Below are positions 22,311-34,408 of a stretch of 64,000 nt of DNA, one piece after another. This stretch comes from Dichomitus squalens LYAD-421 SS1. Taxonomy: Eukaryota; Basidiomycota; Agaricomycetes; Polyporales; Polyporaceae. The notes beneath the pieces are model-generated. The model was not told the DNA's origin, made no database searches, and worked only from the letters and a program-made list of their open reading frames with translations. The stretch spans positions 380,937-444,936 of the forward strand of contig NW_006766901.1 in NCBI RefSeq assembly GCF_000275845.1, written 5' to 3'. The first letter of the stretch is position 1; every line of letters starts with the position of its first letter. Position numbers and translations under genes: made by a program.

Positions 22311-24602
22311 ATGTCCTATGACCTCTTCTCCCTCAACTTCGTCCCGCGGCAAGAGGATCGCACAATCATAGACCTTGTCGATCCCAAGGGACTATCGTAC
22401 TACACCAAGAGACGTGTTTTGACGACCGAGTACAAGATCGAGGTCTATGGTGCGTCTATGAGCCATGGGTCTCACCGGCTCTTCGGCGGTCTCGGTTGCG
22501 ACGAGTGCTGATGGCGGTGGTGTGCGATGGTGACGCAACAGACACACTATCTGAAAGCCTCCTTGCCTCTGTCTCTGCACCAAGCGCGTCCAGCAAGCAC
22601 AAGACGCTTCAGCTACACAACCCCGACTCTGTCGTCGAGCTGAAGTCCACGGGAGTGCTGACGTTCAAGTGGAGTTTCAAATGGGAAGAGTGAGTACTGT
22701 GGCATTCTCTTACGCTCGAGCAACTCGCGAACATCCACAACCCTAGCCATGAGTTCGAATGGAAGCGCGAAGAGTGCTACATCCTCCGCAAACCCGACCC
22801 TGCCGTGCTCGTAGCGCAGACCAAAGAGCCTCCAGGCAAACTCCAGACGCGCAACGTCCAGATCCTCGACTACAACATCAACCGGTGCGCTCGTCTCGTC
22901 TACTACCATCACTCATTTCAAAATCAGTACGCTGACCTAGGCTCAACCACAGCTTCGACATCAACGACCGTAAAGGCCTCGAGATTGTCATACTCACCGC
23001 ACTGCTGACTTTCTCCGACCTCAACGAGGCGGCCCACTCCGGCTCCCTCCCCACCCCCACCCCAGTCCCCGCTTCTACACCCGCAGCCGCGGCCGCGCCC
23101 CCAGTTCTCTCCCCAACTGCGACCTCGCCACCCACGTCCATCGCTGCCCCGAATGTCTTAGCGGCTATAGGGACCGCGCCTCGGCTCACGTCTACTGCGG
23201 CACCTGATGGCAACGCGGAAGCTCCGGCGGTACCCCCCAGACCTGCGCCGCGGACCGGCGTCGAGCGCGTCGCGGAGATGCACGCGCTGCGAAATGCGCT
23301 GGGCGAGGGCGATGTGAACGAGGTCTCGGTCTGGGAGGAGTGCGACGTGAATGACTACGCGCAGTATGCGGAACAGCTACTGAATGTGAGTGTCTATCTT
23401 CATCTCTGCGTTCCAAAAGGGGAAGTTAGCGAGAGGTCTTATGAGACTCGCTGGGATGTAGGACGAGGCGATGCTGTTCATCAGCATACGTTCGGCGTCG
23501 CAGCTGCAAGTTCCAAAGGTACTGAAGGTTGTAGAGGAGACGAAGCGGCTACGGTACAAAGCTGGCGAGTTCACATTCCTCCCAAGTCGCCAAGTCAATG
23601 CTAATGTTGAGGTCCCTAGGCATCGCGGAGGAGGAAGAGCTGCACCAATATGTCATCTACGAGACCGAAAAACGCAAAGGCCCGCGGCGCATCAATCTCA
23701 ACGACCCGGATCCTAAGAAGGGCAAAATTCCCGACGCCGACAAGTACGCGCCTCCAACCTCGCTCACCATTCACCTTAGTAAGATCGACATGCCGGAGCT
23801 CCAGCCCAAGCCCAACCCCGCGACTCAACGACGCGCATCAGAATCTAACACCACCATCGTGCGCGCGCCGTCGCCACAGTTTGCCCCGCCTCCGTCTCAT
23901 CCCGCCGTGCGCCCACCTTCTCCGCCGCCGCCGTTCATGCCTCCTTCCTACCCTGTCTATCACCCGCCCTCTCCCCCAGCAGCCCCGACCCCGCTGGCAG
24001 CCTCATCCCTCCCCAACCTCCGCTCACCGTCTCCTCCCAAGCCCCCAGCCCCATCCCACCGTGGCGTGCTGCCGCCGATGCCAGTAGCTATCCGTGAGCT
24101 CACTGATAAAGAGCGAAAGAAGGCGGAGAAGGAGCGTCAAAGGCTGGAGAAAGAGCGCGAGAAGGCGGCGAAGGAGCGCGAGAAGTTCGAGAAGAAGAAA
24201 GGGCGGAGGCAGTCCTCCGCGTACACGCACGTACCACCCCCACCGCCCACAAATATGTTTACGAGACCGTACCCTTCCCCGAGTCCCTCCCCACAGCCAC
24301 ATCCGTATCATACCCCTGCGCACATGGTGCACCCGTACCAGCCCTCCCCGTCGCCGTCGCAGCTGAACAACCCCGGCATATACGGCGCCCCACCTCCAAA
24401 TGCTCCCAGCCCACGCCCCAGACCGGTGTCGATGGCGTACAACTCCTCGTCCTCGGGCGTGAACTCCCCGAGTGCGTACCAGCCGAGCTACCTTTCGCCG
24501 ATGGGAAGCGGGGGGAGCAGGCCGCAGTCAGTTTATGGCTCGAGGGACAAGGATGGTAAGGGTCCGGTTTCGGGGTTATTGCACATGTGGTCGAAGGACT
24601 AG
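22311..24602 (+). CDS. conserved protein of unknown function with Pro-rich, charged C terminus
   Basis: Six exons, 22311-22449, 22542-22689, 22747-22884, 22953-23385, 23462-23564 and 23620-24602, encode 647 residues, and phase closes at all five introns. Intron 5 needs a GC donor (GCTG|GCGAGT), giving RYKAGIAEEEELHQY. The N-terminal 180 residues look like an ordered beta-rich domain (TFKWSFKWED, EFEWKREECYILRKP, VQILDYNINRFDINDRKG), vaguely like tubby/LURP-type membrane-binding folds; this is only a guess. An Ala/Pro linker follows, then a second ordered block (AMLFISIRSAS, VVEETKRLRYK). The last 300 residues are Pro-rich with a Lys/Glu-rich likely coiled coil (about 485-515). No signal peptide. 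I do not recognise a named family. Confidence 0.85.
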
Positions 24603-26436
24603 GTTTGCTGCTTTGGCCTCGCGTTTCGTAGAGGATGTGGAAGCGCTCGATTTGATCGGCGTTGGATGACTCGGGGTGCGTGCAGACCGTTTATGGCTGT
24701 GCTGCCGAGTCCTCGGAGAGTCATATGGCATTGCACACCAGCCTTCCTACTACTTCCACTATCCGACCGTGTCCGTTGGCACTACTAGATTGTTTCGCGT
24801 CTTGTAAGGTCCGGAAAGAGAAGAATCACTATTAGGACTTTGACTTGACCAGCACCATTTTACTTATGTTTGTCTGTCGTAGGGTCCTTGACCGCTCGCG
24901 TCTGTATTTCTACACTCACTTAGATCACGCCGCATACGTACTATCACGCCCTATTATGACTGCGCAGGACTCGCGAGGTCGGCTAACGCTCCACGGCTGC
25001 GATCCTGAAGGGTTCCCGTCATGCCGTCTGTCCTTGTCATCAAATCTTGTCATGTATAGGTGACATGGGCACGAGCTGTGTTGTTTGACTTGTGGGTCCA
25101 GCAACGAGGGGTTATTTTTACGGGGCGATTGAGCGGTGCGGTGCTCCTCGCTAGGTATCCCGTATCGGGTTCGAGTTCGATGGGCGGTCGTCAAGATTCG
25201 GCTGCGAAGGTATAGCGCAGCTTCTTGCTTCTCAAAGTCCTCCAAGTCGACGTGACAACGCAACGCTGAGGCACACCCAGGTAAGGAGACAGCGACAAGA
25301 TTGTCATGATATCAGCTCCGAGTCGTAACATAGTAGGCAAGTGCTTTGTATTCCTCTTTAGGCCTTCTCAGATCCAGCGAAGATCCGCCCTTGTACTGCA
25401 CCGCATCGGTTGCCCCGAAGCTCTTGCCCGCGGACGACTCCTCCCTCGGGCCGCCATATGACTTTGCGATGTCGCAACGCTGCTGGGTTTCCTTTCCCAT
25501 GATATCCTGCTGGCTGATGGAGGTGAACGTTGGCGTTCCAACATACCCGGGCTACTATCCGGCGATGGCCTTGCAACCTGCGAGCAACACTCCGATTCCG
25601 TCAGCTCATCCCGGGTCGCCCGTGCACCGTTGCGCCCAGCGCTGGATGAGATGTCAACGGTGCATTTGCTGCCCACCAAACTGAGACGTCAGCCAGCTGG
25701 ACGCGAAAGCGCACAAAGATGCCAAGACTTCCTCGTGATGGCGGTGAGTAGCGAATGCTCTGCATGTCTGCTGCCTGGGAGACGTATGTAGGCGACTGCA
25801 AGGAAGAGGCTATTTCTTTCCCACTCGGATCGGGACATCAGGACGGTACGACAGGCACAAGCATATATGCTTCTCGTCCTACATAGAGCCCTACGCCTTG
25901 CCTGTGGATTTTGCATCATTCCAAACATTCAGGAGCCACGAGGATTTTGTTACTGCACGACGAAGCCCTGCCTGCAATTATACCCGGTAACCAGGCCTCG
26001 GCTCGGCTTCAGTTCCTTTCTGAGCTATGGCCGCCGGATCAGTTGTCCTGAAACACACGAGATCAGCAAGGGGATGACCGATTCCGTGTCATCGAATGTA
26101 CCTGACCAATCGCGGCGCGCGGTATGTGGCCTCCGCGTTGGATCTGGTCTCGCCCTATCGCCCTGCCCATCAGGCCCATCACCTTGGGCGCGCGGCATTG
26201 CATGTGCAGGAGGCCGCCAGGGGCCGCAATTTAACAAACACGAATGAAGGGGATCACCAATGTATAAAGGCACACCGAGACTCGTCCTTGGCACCTTGTT
26301 CGGTCTCTCCGCCGCACGCTCCTTCTCCCTTGCGATCTGGGATCGCCTGCAGGCCATCGACTTCTTCCTTTGCTCGAGACTCAGTGTCCGACTCCATCTC
26401 TCCTTTTCAGCGTAGATCGCCTATATACGATCAAAT
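24603..26436. other. intergenic, 1.8 kb, no supported gene
   Basis: The only frame with a hint of coding character is on the minus strand at 25500-25312 (MGKETQQRCDIAKSYGG). It has no recognisable family or convincing exon neighbours. A TATA-like element near 26263 belongs to the next gene. Confidence 0.4.
26263..26270 (+). promoter_or_regulatory. TATA box of the secreted Ser/Ala-rich protein gene
   Basis: TATAAAGG located 174 bp upstream of the ATG at 26437. Confidence 0.5.
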
Positions 26437-27849
26437 ATGAAGTACACTATCATTGCCACACTCTCCTTGGCCCTTGCGGCCTCTGCTCGCCCGAGCTTTA
26501 TCTCCGCCAAGCGTGCTGAGTTCACGCTGAAGAACGGCCAGGATGCTATCGCCTTGAAGTACGTAAACTATTTCTTGCGAGAGAGATACATAACGGGCAG
26601 AGTGGTTGACAAGTCTTCCGATCTTGCAGCGACAAGTTCAAGACGCTCACCCCCGACTCGGCGTGTTCGACCGGCGATATCGCATGTGTGGACGACAAGT
26701 TCGCGCAGTGTGTCAGCGGCAAGTTCGTCCTCCAGCAGTGTGGGGGTGGTTTGATGTGAGTCCTCCCTGTAGTAGTCCGCAAGTCCTTCTCCCAATCTCA
26801 CCGCTCCTACAGCTGCGCCGCGCTCCCCCTCGTCAATTCTGCGGGTACGAGCGTTACGTGCACGTCCGCCGCTGACCGTGATGCGCGCATTGCCGCCACT
26901 GGCGCGAAGGACGCTTCTACTGGCGATAACGCTGCAACCGGTGGCGCCGCCGCTGGTTCCTCATCTGCGGCTGCTAGCACATCCGCTGCTGCTAGCACGT
27001 CTGCTGCTGTTAGCACATCTGTTGCAGCCAGCTCGTCCGCTGCAGTCAGCTCGTCAGCAGTCAGCACGTCGTCCGCTGCCGCCGCAACCAGCTCTGCCGC
27101 TGCTGGAGACAATGCTACCAACGGTACTGCCGTTGGCGCTGATGCCCAGACCTCGTTGACCCTCGACCCGAACTCTATCCAGCCGAACTACGCCAGTGAC
27201 GGTAACGCGAACGCCACAGCTGGACAAGAGCCTTCGCTCACGTCCACGAACAACTTCATCAACTTCTGCCTCCTGTTCCCCGACAAGCAGAAGACGAACG
27301 GCGCGCAGGTCCTCGATGGCTCGTGCAACCAGACTCCGATGGGTCTCATCGCTGCCAAGGCGAACATGCCGTCAGCCAAGTTCCAGAGCCCGAAGAACGG
27401 CGACACCATCCCGGCGAACAAGGACTTCACCATCCAGCTCGCGATCAACAACCTTGAGACGGGCCACTTCACGAACCCGACGACGACGTTCCATATGGCG
27501 CCCCAGGTCGTGAACGACCAGGGCCTCATCAAGGGCCATTCGCACGTCGTCATTGAGGAACTCACCTCGCTCAACCAGAAGACGCCCACCGACCCAACCA
27601 AGTTCAAGTTCTTCAAGGGTCTCAACGACAAGGCGACGAACGGCGTCCTAACTGCGGTCGTACCCGGCGGTCTCCCGGCAGGTTTCTACCGCGCTGCGAC
27701 CATCAACTCTGCTGCGAACCACCAGCCCGCTCTCGTTGCTGTCGCTCAGCGTGGTGCCCTCGACGACATGATCTAGTGAGTGCTCTCCGTGTACACTACC
27801 TGCGAGATTTTACTTACTAGTGGCGCGTTCTAGCATCACCGTGAACTAA
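26437..27849 (+). CDS. secreted protein: Cys-rich module, Ser/Ala/Thr linker, conserved C-terminal domain
   Basis: Four exons, 26437-26558, 26630-26755, 26813-27775 and 27834-27849, give 408 residues. MKYTIIATLSLALAASARP is a signal peptide. Residues about 50-110 form a six-cysteine module (ACSTGDIACVDDKFAQC...QQCGGGLICAALP...TC) resembling small fungal carbohydrate-binding modules of CBM19 type (inference). A Ser/Ala/Thr linker of about 60 residues, likely O-glycosylated, follows. The C-terminal 190 residues (FCLLFPDKQKTNG, FTNPTTTFHMAPQVV, GHSHVVIEEL) belong to a fungal secreted family without known function. The last intron starts with GTGAGT overlapping a TAG: unspliced mRNA ends DDMI, spliced mRNA ends DDMIYITVN. 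Likely wall or extracellular location. Confidence 0.88.
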
Positions 27850-28179
27850 GCTGGAGATGCTTTGATATGTTTGCAAATTCCTTATTATATTTGGTCGTAT
27901 TGATTGGAGTGTGGTACGGGATACCCTATTTCGCGGTCTCGAGTTTTGTATCCATAGTCACTAGTCGCAATGAAGTCGATGGTTCTTTCAAAATAGTTTT
28001 CTGGTGTGCCTTTGTGTGAAGGGCAATCTTGACAACTACTTCTTGCTAAGTGCGCCACTTGCAGGGGCTGAACGTTGATCAATAGCAGAATATATTGTAA
28101 CCGATATGCACTGAGAGTACAGAATACGCGAAGACAGTCTGGTGAGGTAACGAGCACACAGCTTTGCGACAGCAGGGAT

Positions 28180-31100
28180 TCACAAAGGCGGTAACGGTCG
28201 TCGACATTGAGGACAGATGTTCTGCAAGGAGAATCTCAGACGTAGTCGAGAGATACAGAGACATCAGCGCACCTTGTACGTCAGCCACTATTTGAAAGAA
28301 AACACAAGACGCTAGGTGGTCAGAAATATTCATCAGTGCACACGATACGAAGGAAACTCACCCGCTCCAGGCACTCAGTGTGCTATTGATAATGACGAAC
28401 GTGAGCTTTGATACCGGAATACAAAGCCGCAGGAAGTACTCACGAACAAATGGTGGCACGGCGCAAGACTGTATGTCTTTCTTGCCGTGGTGACCTTCCT
28501 GAGAAACGGGAGCCCGATAGCGGGTCGCTCCTTGGCGTCGCTCGACTTCGACCTTCGGCGCAGGGATGGGTCCACGAGAATGGCCTCCATGCAGATCGCG
28601 CAGTCGCCCAAGGTCTGTTCTGGGGCTTCTGGGTCCGGAAGCGGGATGATGGGATGGTAGTTGTACGTCTGGACACGCGAAACGCGCGTAGGTAAGAAGA
28701 AGCACGGGTCGACGTGCTCTTGCAAGAAGACGACGAAGACCTGCAATAGCATGATCAGTGCAACGAACCAAATCCATCCTGGCAATCACCATTCAGTGTG
28801 AGCACGGCTTGCTAACAACGCTTCGAGAACGATCGCGGAAGAACTCACCTCGAGGTTCGACGTCGAAAATGTTCTTCGGGCATCCCAAAAAGTCTGTTTC
28901 GGAACGAGCAAGCACTTAGAGACAGGCTAGTGCGCGAGAAGTAAGAGGAACCTACAACACACGAAGAATAATCGCCCCAGCGTCGACCCAATTAGGTACT
29001 CCGCAGATAACCCACTGCTCCGCGCGCGACGCGTAGACCGGTAGATTTGCATCAGCCACATGCATGAGTAGAGCGAGCCGATGAAGAAGAGCGGGAGCGA
29101 CAGCATGATCACGATCCGGAACACAACGATGAGACACAGCGATATCATCATCCCTGTGTCATAGAAGCCAGAAGTCAGCATCGTATCCCCATGAACGCAA
29201 TGCGTAGTCAGCGATATGCGCTGCTCGCAGCCATCAATGGTCTCTCGTCTGCATGGTGCAGATACGCGAGAGGACCACGCAGAGACACAACGATGCAGCG
29301 AAGAGACAGTTGAGGACGTACATAATCGCGCAGCAGGGTCCGTTCGGATATGGTGCAATAGAAAGCGGAAGAAGGATGGTCTTTCAGGTAAGGCGGGAGG
29401 TGGTGTGGGCACGACTGGGGGCACGCCGGTTGGTGCCGGCTGGTCAGCGGGACCCGAGGATGTTGGTGTACTTCCGTCCACCTGAGGTTGCGGTTGGGGC
29501 GGGGGTGCTGTGGTAGGTGCAGGTGCGGCTGGTCGGGGAGTTGGGGCATCCTCGGGAGCTTGAATCTGGCCGATCAACACTGCAAATTGCTGTTGCATGA
29601 CCCGTGAGTATGCGACGACAGACTACACTGGCAGGTGCATACCGCTTCGTAGATGAAGAGTAGACACGCTAGACCTGCTGGCGCAAGTACCGACATTGAC
29701 GGCCGCCCATCGGCAAGAATGGCCACAGTGACGTGCTATGGACGTAGTTCAGTGGTAATACGAGCAAAATGTTTATTACAACATACCCCAACAAAGGAGA
29801 TCGCGTCGAGAAGACTTTGTATGAGGAATGTATATCGGGAGACGCGAGACAAACCAGCGGCAGAACTGCTCCGAGCCGCTTGCCTCCGGAACAGTACAAG
29901 GAGAAGGAAGTTAACGAGCGTGGATAAGCCAGCGTCTACATAACAGGAATGTCAGGTTTGAGCGAGGAAGCACGCGAAGGACGACGCACAAGTTGTGATC
30001 TTCCGGTACAACTTCTGGGTCCTGTCACAAGGTCAACTACTGAATGCGACAAGGTCGGACAATGTGACGTACTGCACTCCGACTGTATGCTTGATCTCGT
30101 ACAGAATGCCACAGTCCTGGCTAAGTAGGACGCCTCCGAGGGATAGTTCGGGTGCTCTAACAGTGGTGATGCCAGTTGGCTCGTCAATCTCGTTTTCGAG
30201 CTCGTCCATAAGTTCTTTTGGTACTGTGGTCACATCAAGTTGACCGAAAAACCTGAACAGGCACTTCGTCTTCGGGCTCTCATCCTCTACAAAAGTTGAG
30301 TGTGATAGCCACATAGGAGAGAATAGCTCGTACCGTTGGACGAGGTGTCTTGCTCGAACGATCCTGCGTCGATTTTCTCCTTCAACTTCGATGCGCGAAT
30401 CCTGATTTCTGCCTCAACGGCTCGCGCACTGTCGTTCCGGTATGTCTCGGGGACCAATGCAGGGAGATTGCGCAGATCTATACCGTGTCTACAGAAGAGC
30501 GGTGTTGTGAGCTGTCATTTCGGCTCGCAGAGCTAGGAATATACCCTGTAGATACTGCCAGTGCGTAGACTGTCCCAGTGGAAAGGACGTGGACACCTTC
30601 GAAATCCAGTCTGAGATCATCATCGCTCTTGGGTTCTGCCAAGTCGACTTTCCCCTACGCCTCATTCACACATTGTTCACGCGTGGAATTGGAGGGAGCT
30701 CACATGGATGATTGCGATACTCTTCGTCTCACCCTCTTCACTTTGCTTGTATGGGACTAGCTTATCACCGACATTCAAAGTGACCTTGTTCGACCGCGTC
30801 CAATTCCATGACCCTAGTCGTTCAGGGATCTCACTGAGGTTTGTGGTGAGCATCCACTGCTCAGCCAAATGCCGCCAGGGGGAGGTTTTCTCTGTAGCGT
30901 TGAGGGAGGTGAGGTTGTGAAGCTGGAGATCTCCGTGCCAGAAGCCAGTCAGATTGGAATAGTACGACCCTTGCTTGGGGTCGAGCTCGAGTCCAAATGG
31001 CAGGAACGCTGCCACCAACGGCGTAGTATTGGGGTCCTCGACGGGCTACGTACAAACAGGAGGATGACTATCACAAACATTCGCATTCGACATCAAAGCA

Positions 31101-31355
31101 AGGACTGACGAGGGTGAAGTTGCTCTCCGTGCCGTTCAGCCACGCACTGAAGTTGCCCAGCTGCCAGTTGAGAGATTGGAGGCCGTTCACATACAGGTCT
31201 CTTGTATTTGCAAGCTCGTCTCCGTGTCCGTTCATGAGCATGAAGAGGATGAAACTAAGGAAGAGAAGAGAAGGCACAGAGCTCCGCTGCTGGCGAGAAG
31301 GCGTGTCTGTACCATTCTCGAGGTCTCGGGTGGGGTCGTTCGCGGGCGTACTCAT
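28180..31355 (-). CDS. Tul1/Dsc1-type transmembrane RING E3 ubiquitin ligase
   Basis: Tul1/Dsc1 is the E3 of the Golgi/endosomal Dsc complex, which ubiquitinates membrane proteins (SREBP processing in fission yeast and Cryptococcus). Fifteen exons encode 754 residues: 31355-31110, 31045-30704, 30654-30545, 30488-30334, 30286-30073, 30021-29990, 29935-29787, 29735-29643, 29589-29322, 29153-28956, 28893-28849, 28778-28444, 28382-28362, 28287-28273 and 28221-28180. All phases close and all donors are GT. An N-terminal membrane segment (PSLLFLSFILFML) precedes a lumenal domain with several glycosylation sites. Multiple transmembrane helices follow (FVGHVTVAIL, ISLCLIVVFRIVIML, WIWFVALIMLLQVFVV), with a Pro-rich cytosolic loop. 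The C-terminal RING-H2 reads GDCAICME, then CHHLFHTECLERW, then ICPQCRRPLPPL. Two RING exons are only 21 and 15 nt. Confidence 0.96.
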
Positions 31356-31783
31356 CGACCGGGTAATGCAAAGTAGATCAGGATGGTGAAGCTAAGTGTA
31401 AGCACGCTCGCCCTGCCGCAATGTAGCCAAAGAACCGAGGAAAGAGACCTAGTAACGAAATTAGGTGGAGGTTGAAGCGAGGGTAGCGTGACGCTCGTCC
31501 TGGCGCCGCCTTCGGGCCCTTGACCTCGATCCATCATGGTCCATCTCCTTTACCTCGATATCCAGCTCAGTCCCCTCTAGCAGGATTGCGGTGGCTTGCT
31601 ACTGTGCTTCTGCGGATTGCTGCGTGGCTCGAAGATGACTTCTAGTGCCGCTCCGTAGTGGCTCGGCATTTGGTGGCATCAATTGTCCTCGCCATCCTAC
31701 CACGGTCCAGGACAATTGCGCTCGCCTTGGTGCCTGGGCCGTTCGACAGCAGCCAGGATGATGTGGCCATAGACGGATATGTG

Positions 31784-31791
31784 TATAAAAG
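31784..31791 (+). promoter_or_regulatory. TATA box upstream of the decayed gene at 31900
   Basis: TATAAAAG, 116 bp before the ATG at 31900, a spacing close to that of the two hydrophobin genes in this window. Confidence 0.45.
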
Positions 31792-31899
31792 CAGCTGGTC
31801 TGTCGTAAGTGTCTCCAATTGCCGTACGACCATCGGCATGAGTAGATTCCACAAAGGCAGCTCGCGAGTACGTGTGCCACTCACTCAATACAAGCCCAG

Positions 31900-32840
31900 A
31901 TGCATCCTTCGACTCTATTTGTAGGGCTTCGTACGAAACTCCTGAACAGACTCGCTAGATTTTTCAATAACGGCGCCGATCCGCAAGACGACGGCCAACG
32001 CCCCAGCCAAGGAACTGTTCGAGGAACCGCCTCATCCCGCTCCAACCACCATATCGCACCACGAACTCGGGATATTATGAAGCACCTTGCTCTCAACAGG
32101 GATTGCCTCACCACCATAGCGCAGAATACGTTCCTCACGGGGTACCCCCGGCCGACTGTCCGGTCTGTCGTTCCAATTTTGCCACCTCACGACTACCCGC
32201 GCTCGATGCCTCGCACGTTGGCGAAGATATTCCAGATTTTGTGTACGTCCTGGACGATTCCACTTCCGCGCCGCCCCCAATCTACGTCCGTGAGTGGCCA
32301 AGCCTCCCTAGGGACGCTCATGGTGCCCTCGACCTTGATACGTTCTTGCGACCCGGGACCAATAACACAACGCCTCGCCTTACGCATCTACGTTTGAACT
32401 CGGGCTGGCCGGTCTACGAAGGCCACCACGCATTTTCGTATCGTGCCGAGTTCTCTTACAGAGCCAGGACCAGTGGCACGTTACTGAGACGCCGCGTCGT
32501 GGCGAAGGTTGCGCATCAACGCTGCGTCGACCAGGGCATAACGCGACAAGAAGGATGGTTGCACGAGGCTAGCCTACCCATTACAGCCATGGTCGAATCT
32601 CACGGTCGCAGCTTGCTAGGAGATAAACTGGTCCATCGATATCCTGCCGTCACCCCACGATTACTCGGGCTGTACGTTCCATATGGCTCGCCGACGGACC
32701 CAAGTCACGCCAGCTGCAAATCAACAAGGGACTGCGCTCAGAGCCCTCCTATCCTCTTCATGGAGGACCGGCATACGTTCCATCGAGGTCGCAGCTTGAC
32801 TCGGAAGCAGTTGTGTGCCTCCCGCCCCTCAGGCATATGA
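31900..32840 (+). pseudogene. decayed gene of kinase-like type, frameshifted
   Basis: A frame from the ATG at 31900 (MHPSTLFVGLRTKLLNRLA) reads to about 32150. Coding sense then moves one base to another frame beginning ADCPVCRSNFATS, which continues to 32840. The shift coincides with a C/G-rich run near 32145-32155. The second frame contains DFVYVLDDSTSAPPP, YVREWPSLPRD, RVVAKVAHQRCVDQG and RLLGLYVPYGS. The VVAKVA, acidic-helix and PRLLGLY pattern resembles the N lobe of atypical protein-kinase-like proteins common in Agaricomycetes. No catalytic HxD or DFG segment follows, so it is also 3'-truncated. A one-base sequencing error could explain the shift but not the missing C-terminal lobe. 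Confidence 0.45.
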
Positions 32841-33903
32841 GGCAAATGCCACCGGGGTTAGGATAGCGGGCGGTGCTTTCCATACGTCGGCGTCTACCCG
32901 TGTATCAGAAAGTGTGAAATTGGGGCTACGCAGCAGCGCGCTCGCTTTCCTCTTACATTCCGATTGTGCAGTCGTGTAATCGCGGAGTCGGGTAAGCGAC
33001 GCTAACTTGTATCCTATTCTGTACTATCAATTTACTCTTCGATGCGCGCAAAATGTGTCCACTCAAGGGCTTTGCAGGATACATAGACTTGAGCCTCGCC
33101 CTTCGCCGAACTCCTGCCGGAGAGAGCTCCAATCACAACTTAGGATCGACGCGCAGTTACACGAATGGGTACACAGGGTTGGCGAGTTTTGCCATCAATC
33201 GACTGCGTGCGTGAATAAGGACGTGGTTACGCAGCCTAGGGCCACGTAGCTAGTTGCGTGTAGTGGTTCTCCCACAGGCAAATGACATCCAAAAGGTGAG
33301 GTCCAAATGGACACCGCCTGCCTGGTATTCAGCCACCCCATAAGTAGGTGCACGGTGCCCCATAGTACTGTGCACGGTGCGTCCCTGCGCGCAACCGCAG
33401 ATCAGTGCCAGATGGGGCCTGAATACCATAAGCGGACATTGCCTCGAGCGTCACTAGTGCAGACAGGGTTCCGCCGGCTCAGAAACCTATAAGTATCCGA
33501 ACATACATGCAGTGCAGAACGCGCGCGCCCGTCGGCCAAGATGGCTCTCCGATGGGTACCTTGCGAAGAAGGCCCACTAATAGGACACGCCTGAACCAGC
33601 CTTGCTCCAGTCTTGCATGCGTGACGAGCGGCTAGATCCACGTGGTTTTGTAATCAACTGGTTTCGAGTCTACTGGGGCCCAATCCCTGCTTGAATCAAC
33701 GACCCCCATCGAGGCTTGACAGCGCTTTCCTACCTTGACTCTCTATGGACAGTCCGGACTCCTCACTCACTTGCAGGCTGCTTCTCTCGCATGATGGGGT
33801 TTGACATAACGCTCTCTCTGTACCTGTATAAGCAGGGAGCTCGAATCCTTGAGACTCACCATCTCATTTTCTCTCTTCACGTCGCCCCCCTCTCTTTTAG
33901 GTT
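32841..33903. other. intergenic with a short imperfect inverted repeat
   Basis: No gene is recognised. Sequences at about 33327-33346 and 33412-33431 are imperfect inverted copies (TGGTATTCAG against CTGAATACCA). Between them the 11-mer GTGCACGGTGC occurs twice. Confidence 0.4.
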
Positions 33904-34408
33904 TTGCACTATCTACCTTGCCGCATCGCCCTCCTCGCTGCCGCTGGCCCTTGCGGCCAGCAGCACTCGGCGGACGCGATGGTTGACCTAGCAAAGACGC
34001 TTCACAACGTGGACATGGGTCGATTTTGCACAGACTTTTATGCAGCAACCGCGCAACACGGTACGCTTCTTCAAGTTGTACAGTTTACAAGTAATATATG
34101 GACTGACACCATTCATGCAGAGGGACTCACACGCAGTCCCATACTGCCAGGAAGCTCCAAAGAACTCAGAGTTGAACGGTCTCTTTCAGTGCCAGTACCT
34201 AGGCACGGACCAGCAGACGTTCGTCGGTGGCCTTGCGCTCGGATCGGCGGGCACCATTCCCTTCGAAGGGATACGTATTGGTGCTGGATGGACAACTTGT
34301 CTGACGCGCACTACTATCCAGAAGCCTACAGGAAGCGTTCTTTCCGGTACGAGGGCAATGTACCTTACATCACTTTCTTCTTCCACCCATACCTTCACAG
34401 ACGCGTAA
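33904..34408 (+). pseudogene. remnant of a small secreted protein gene
   Basis: Coding-like pieces are QQHSADAMVDLAKTLHNVDMG with RFCTDFYAATAQH (33950-34058), an intron with a GTACGC donor, then VPYCQEAPKNSELNG and LFQCQYLGTDQQTF. Upstream, a leader-like segment (CTIYLAASPSSLPLALAA) is one base out of register with QQHSADAM and lacks an ATG. The 3' end overlaps the end of the convergent methyltransferase gene. A TATA-like element lies near 33829. This looks like a small Cys-containing secreted protein that lost its start codon and acquired a frameshift. The family is not named, and the pseudogene call is an inference from frame and start-codon loss. Confidence 0.4.

Noticed and set aside
25312..25500. 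Short minus-strand frame MGKETQQRCDIAKSYGG
   Set aside because: Composition looks slightly protein-like, but no family, start context or partner exons could be found.
33327..33431. Inverted repeat as a possible RNA hairpin or MITE
   Set aside because: Imperfect, short, and without target duplication; kept only as a note in the intergenic entry.
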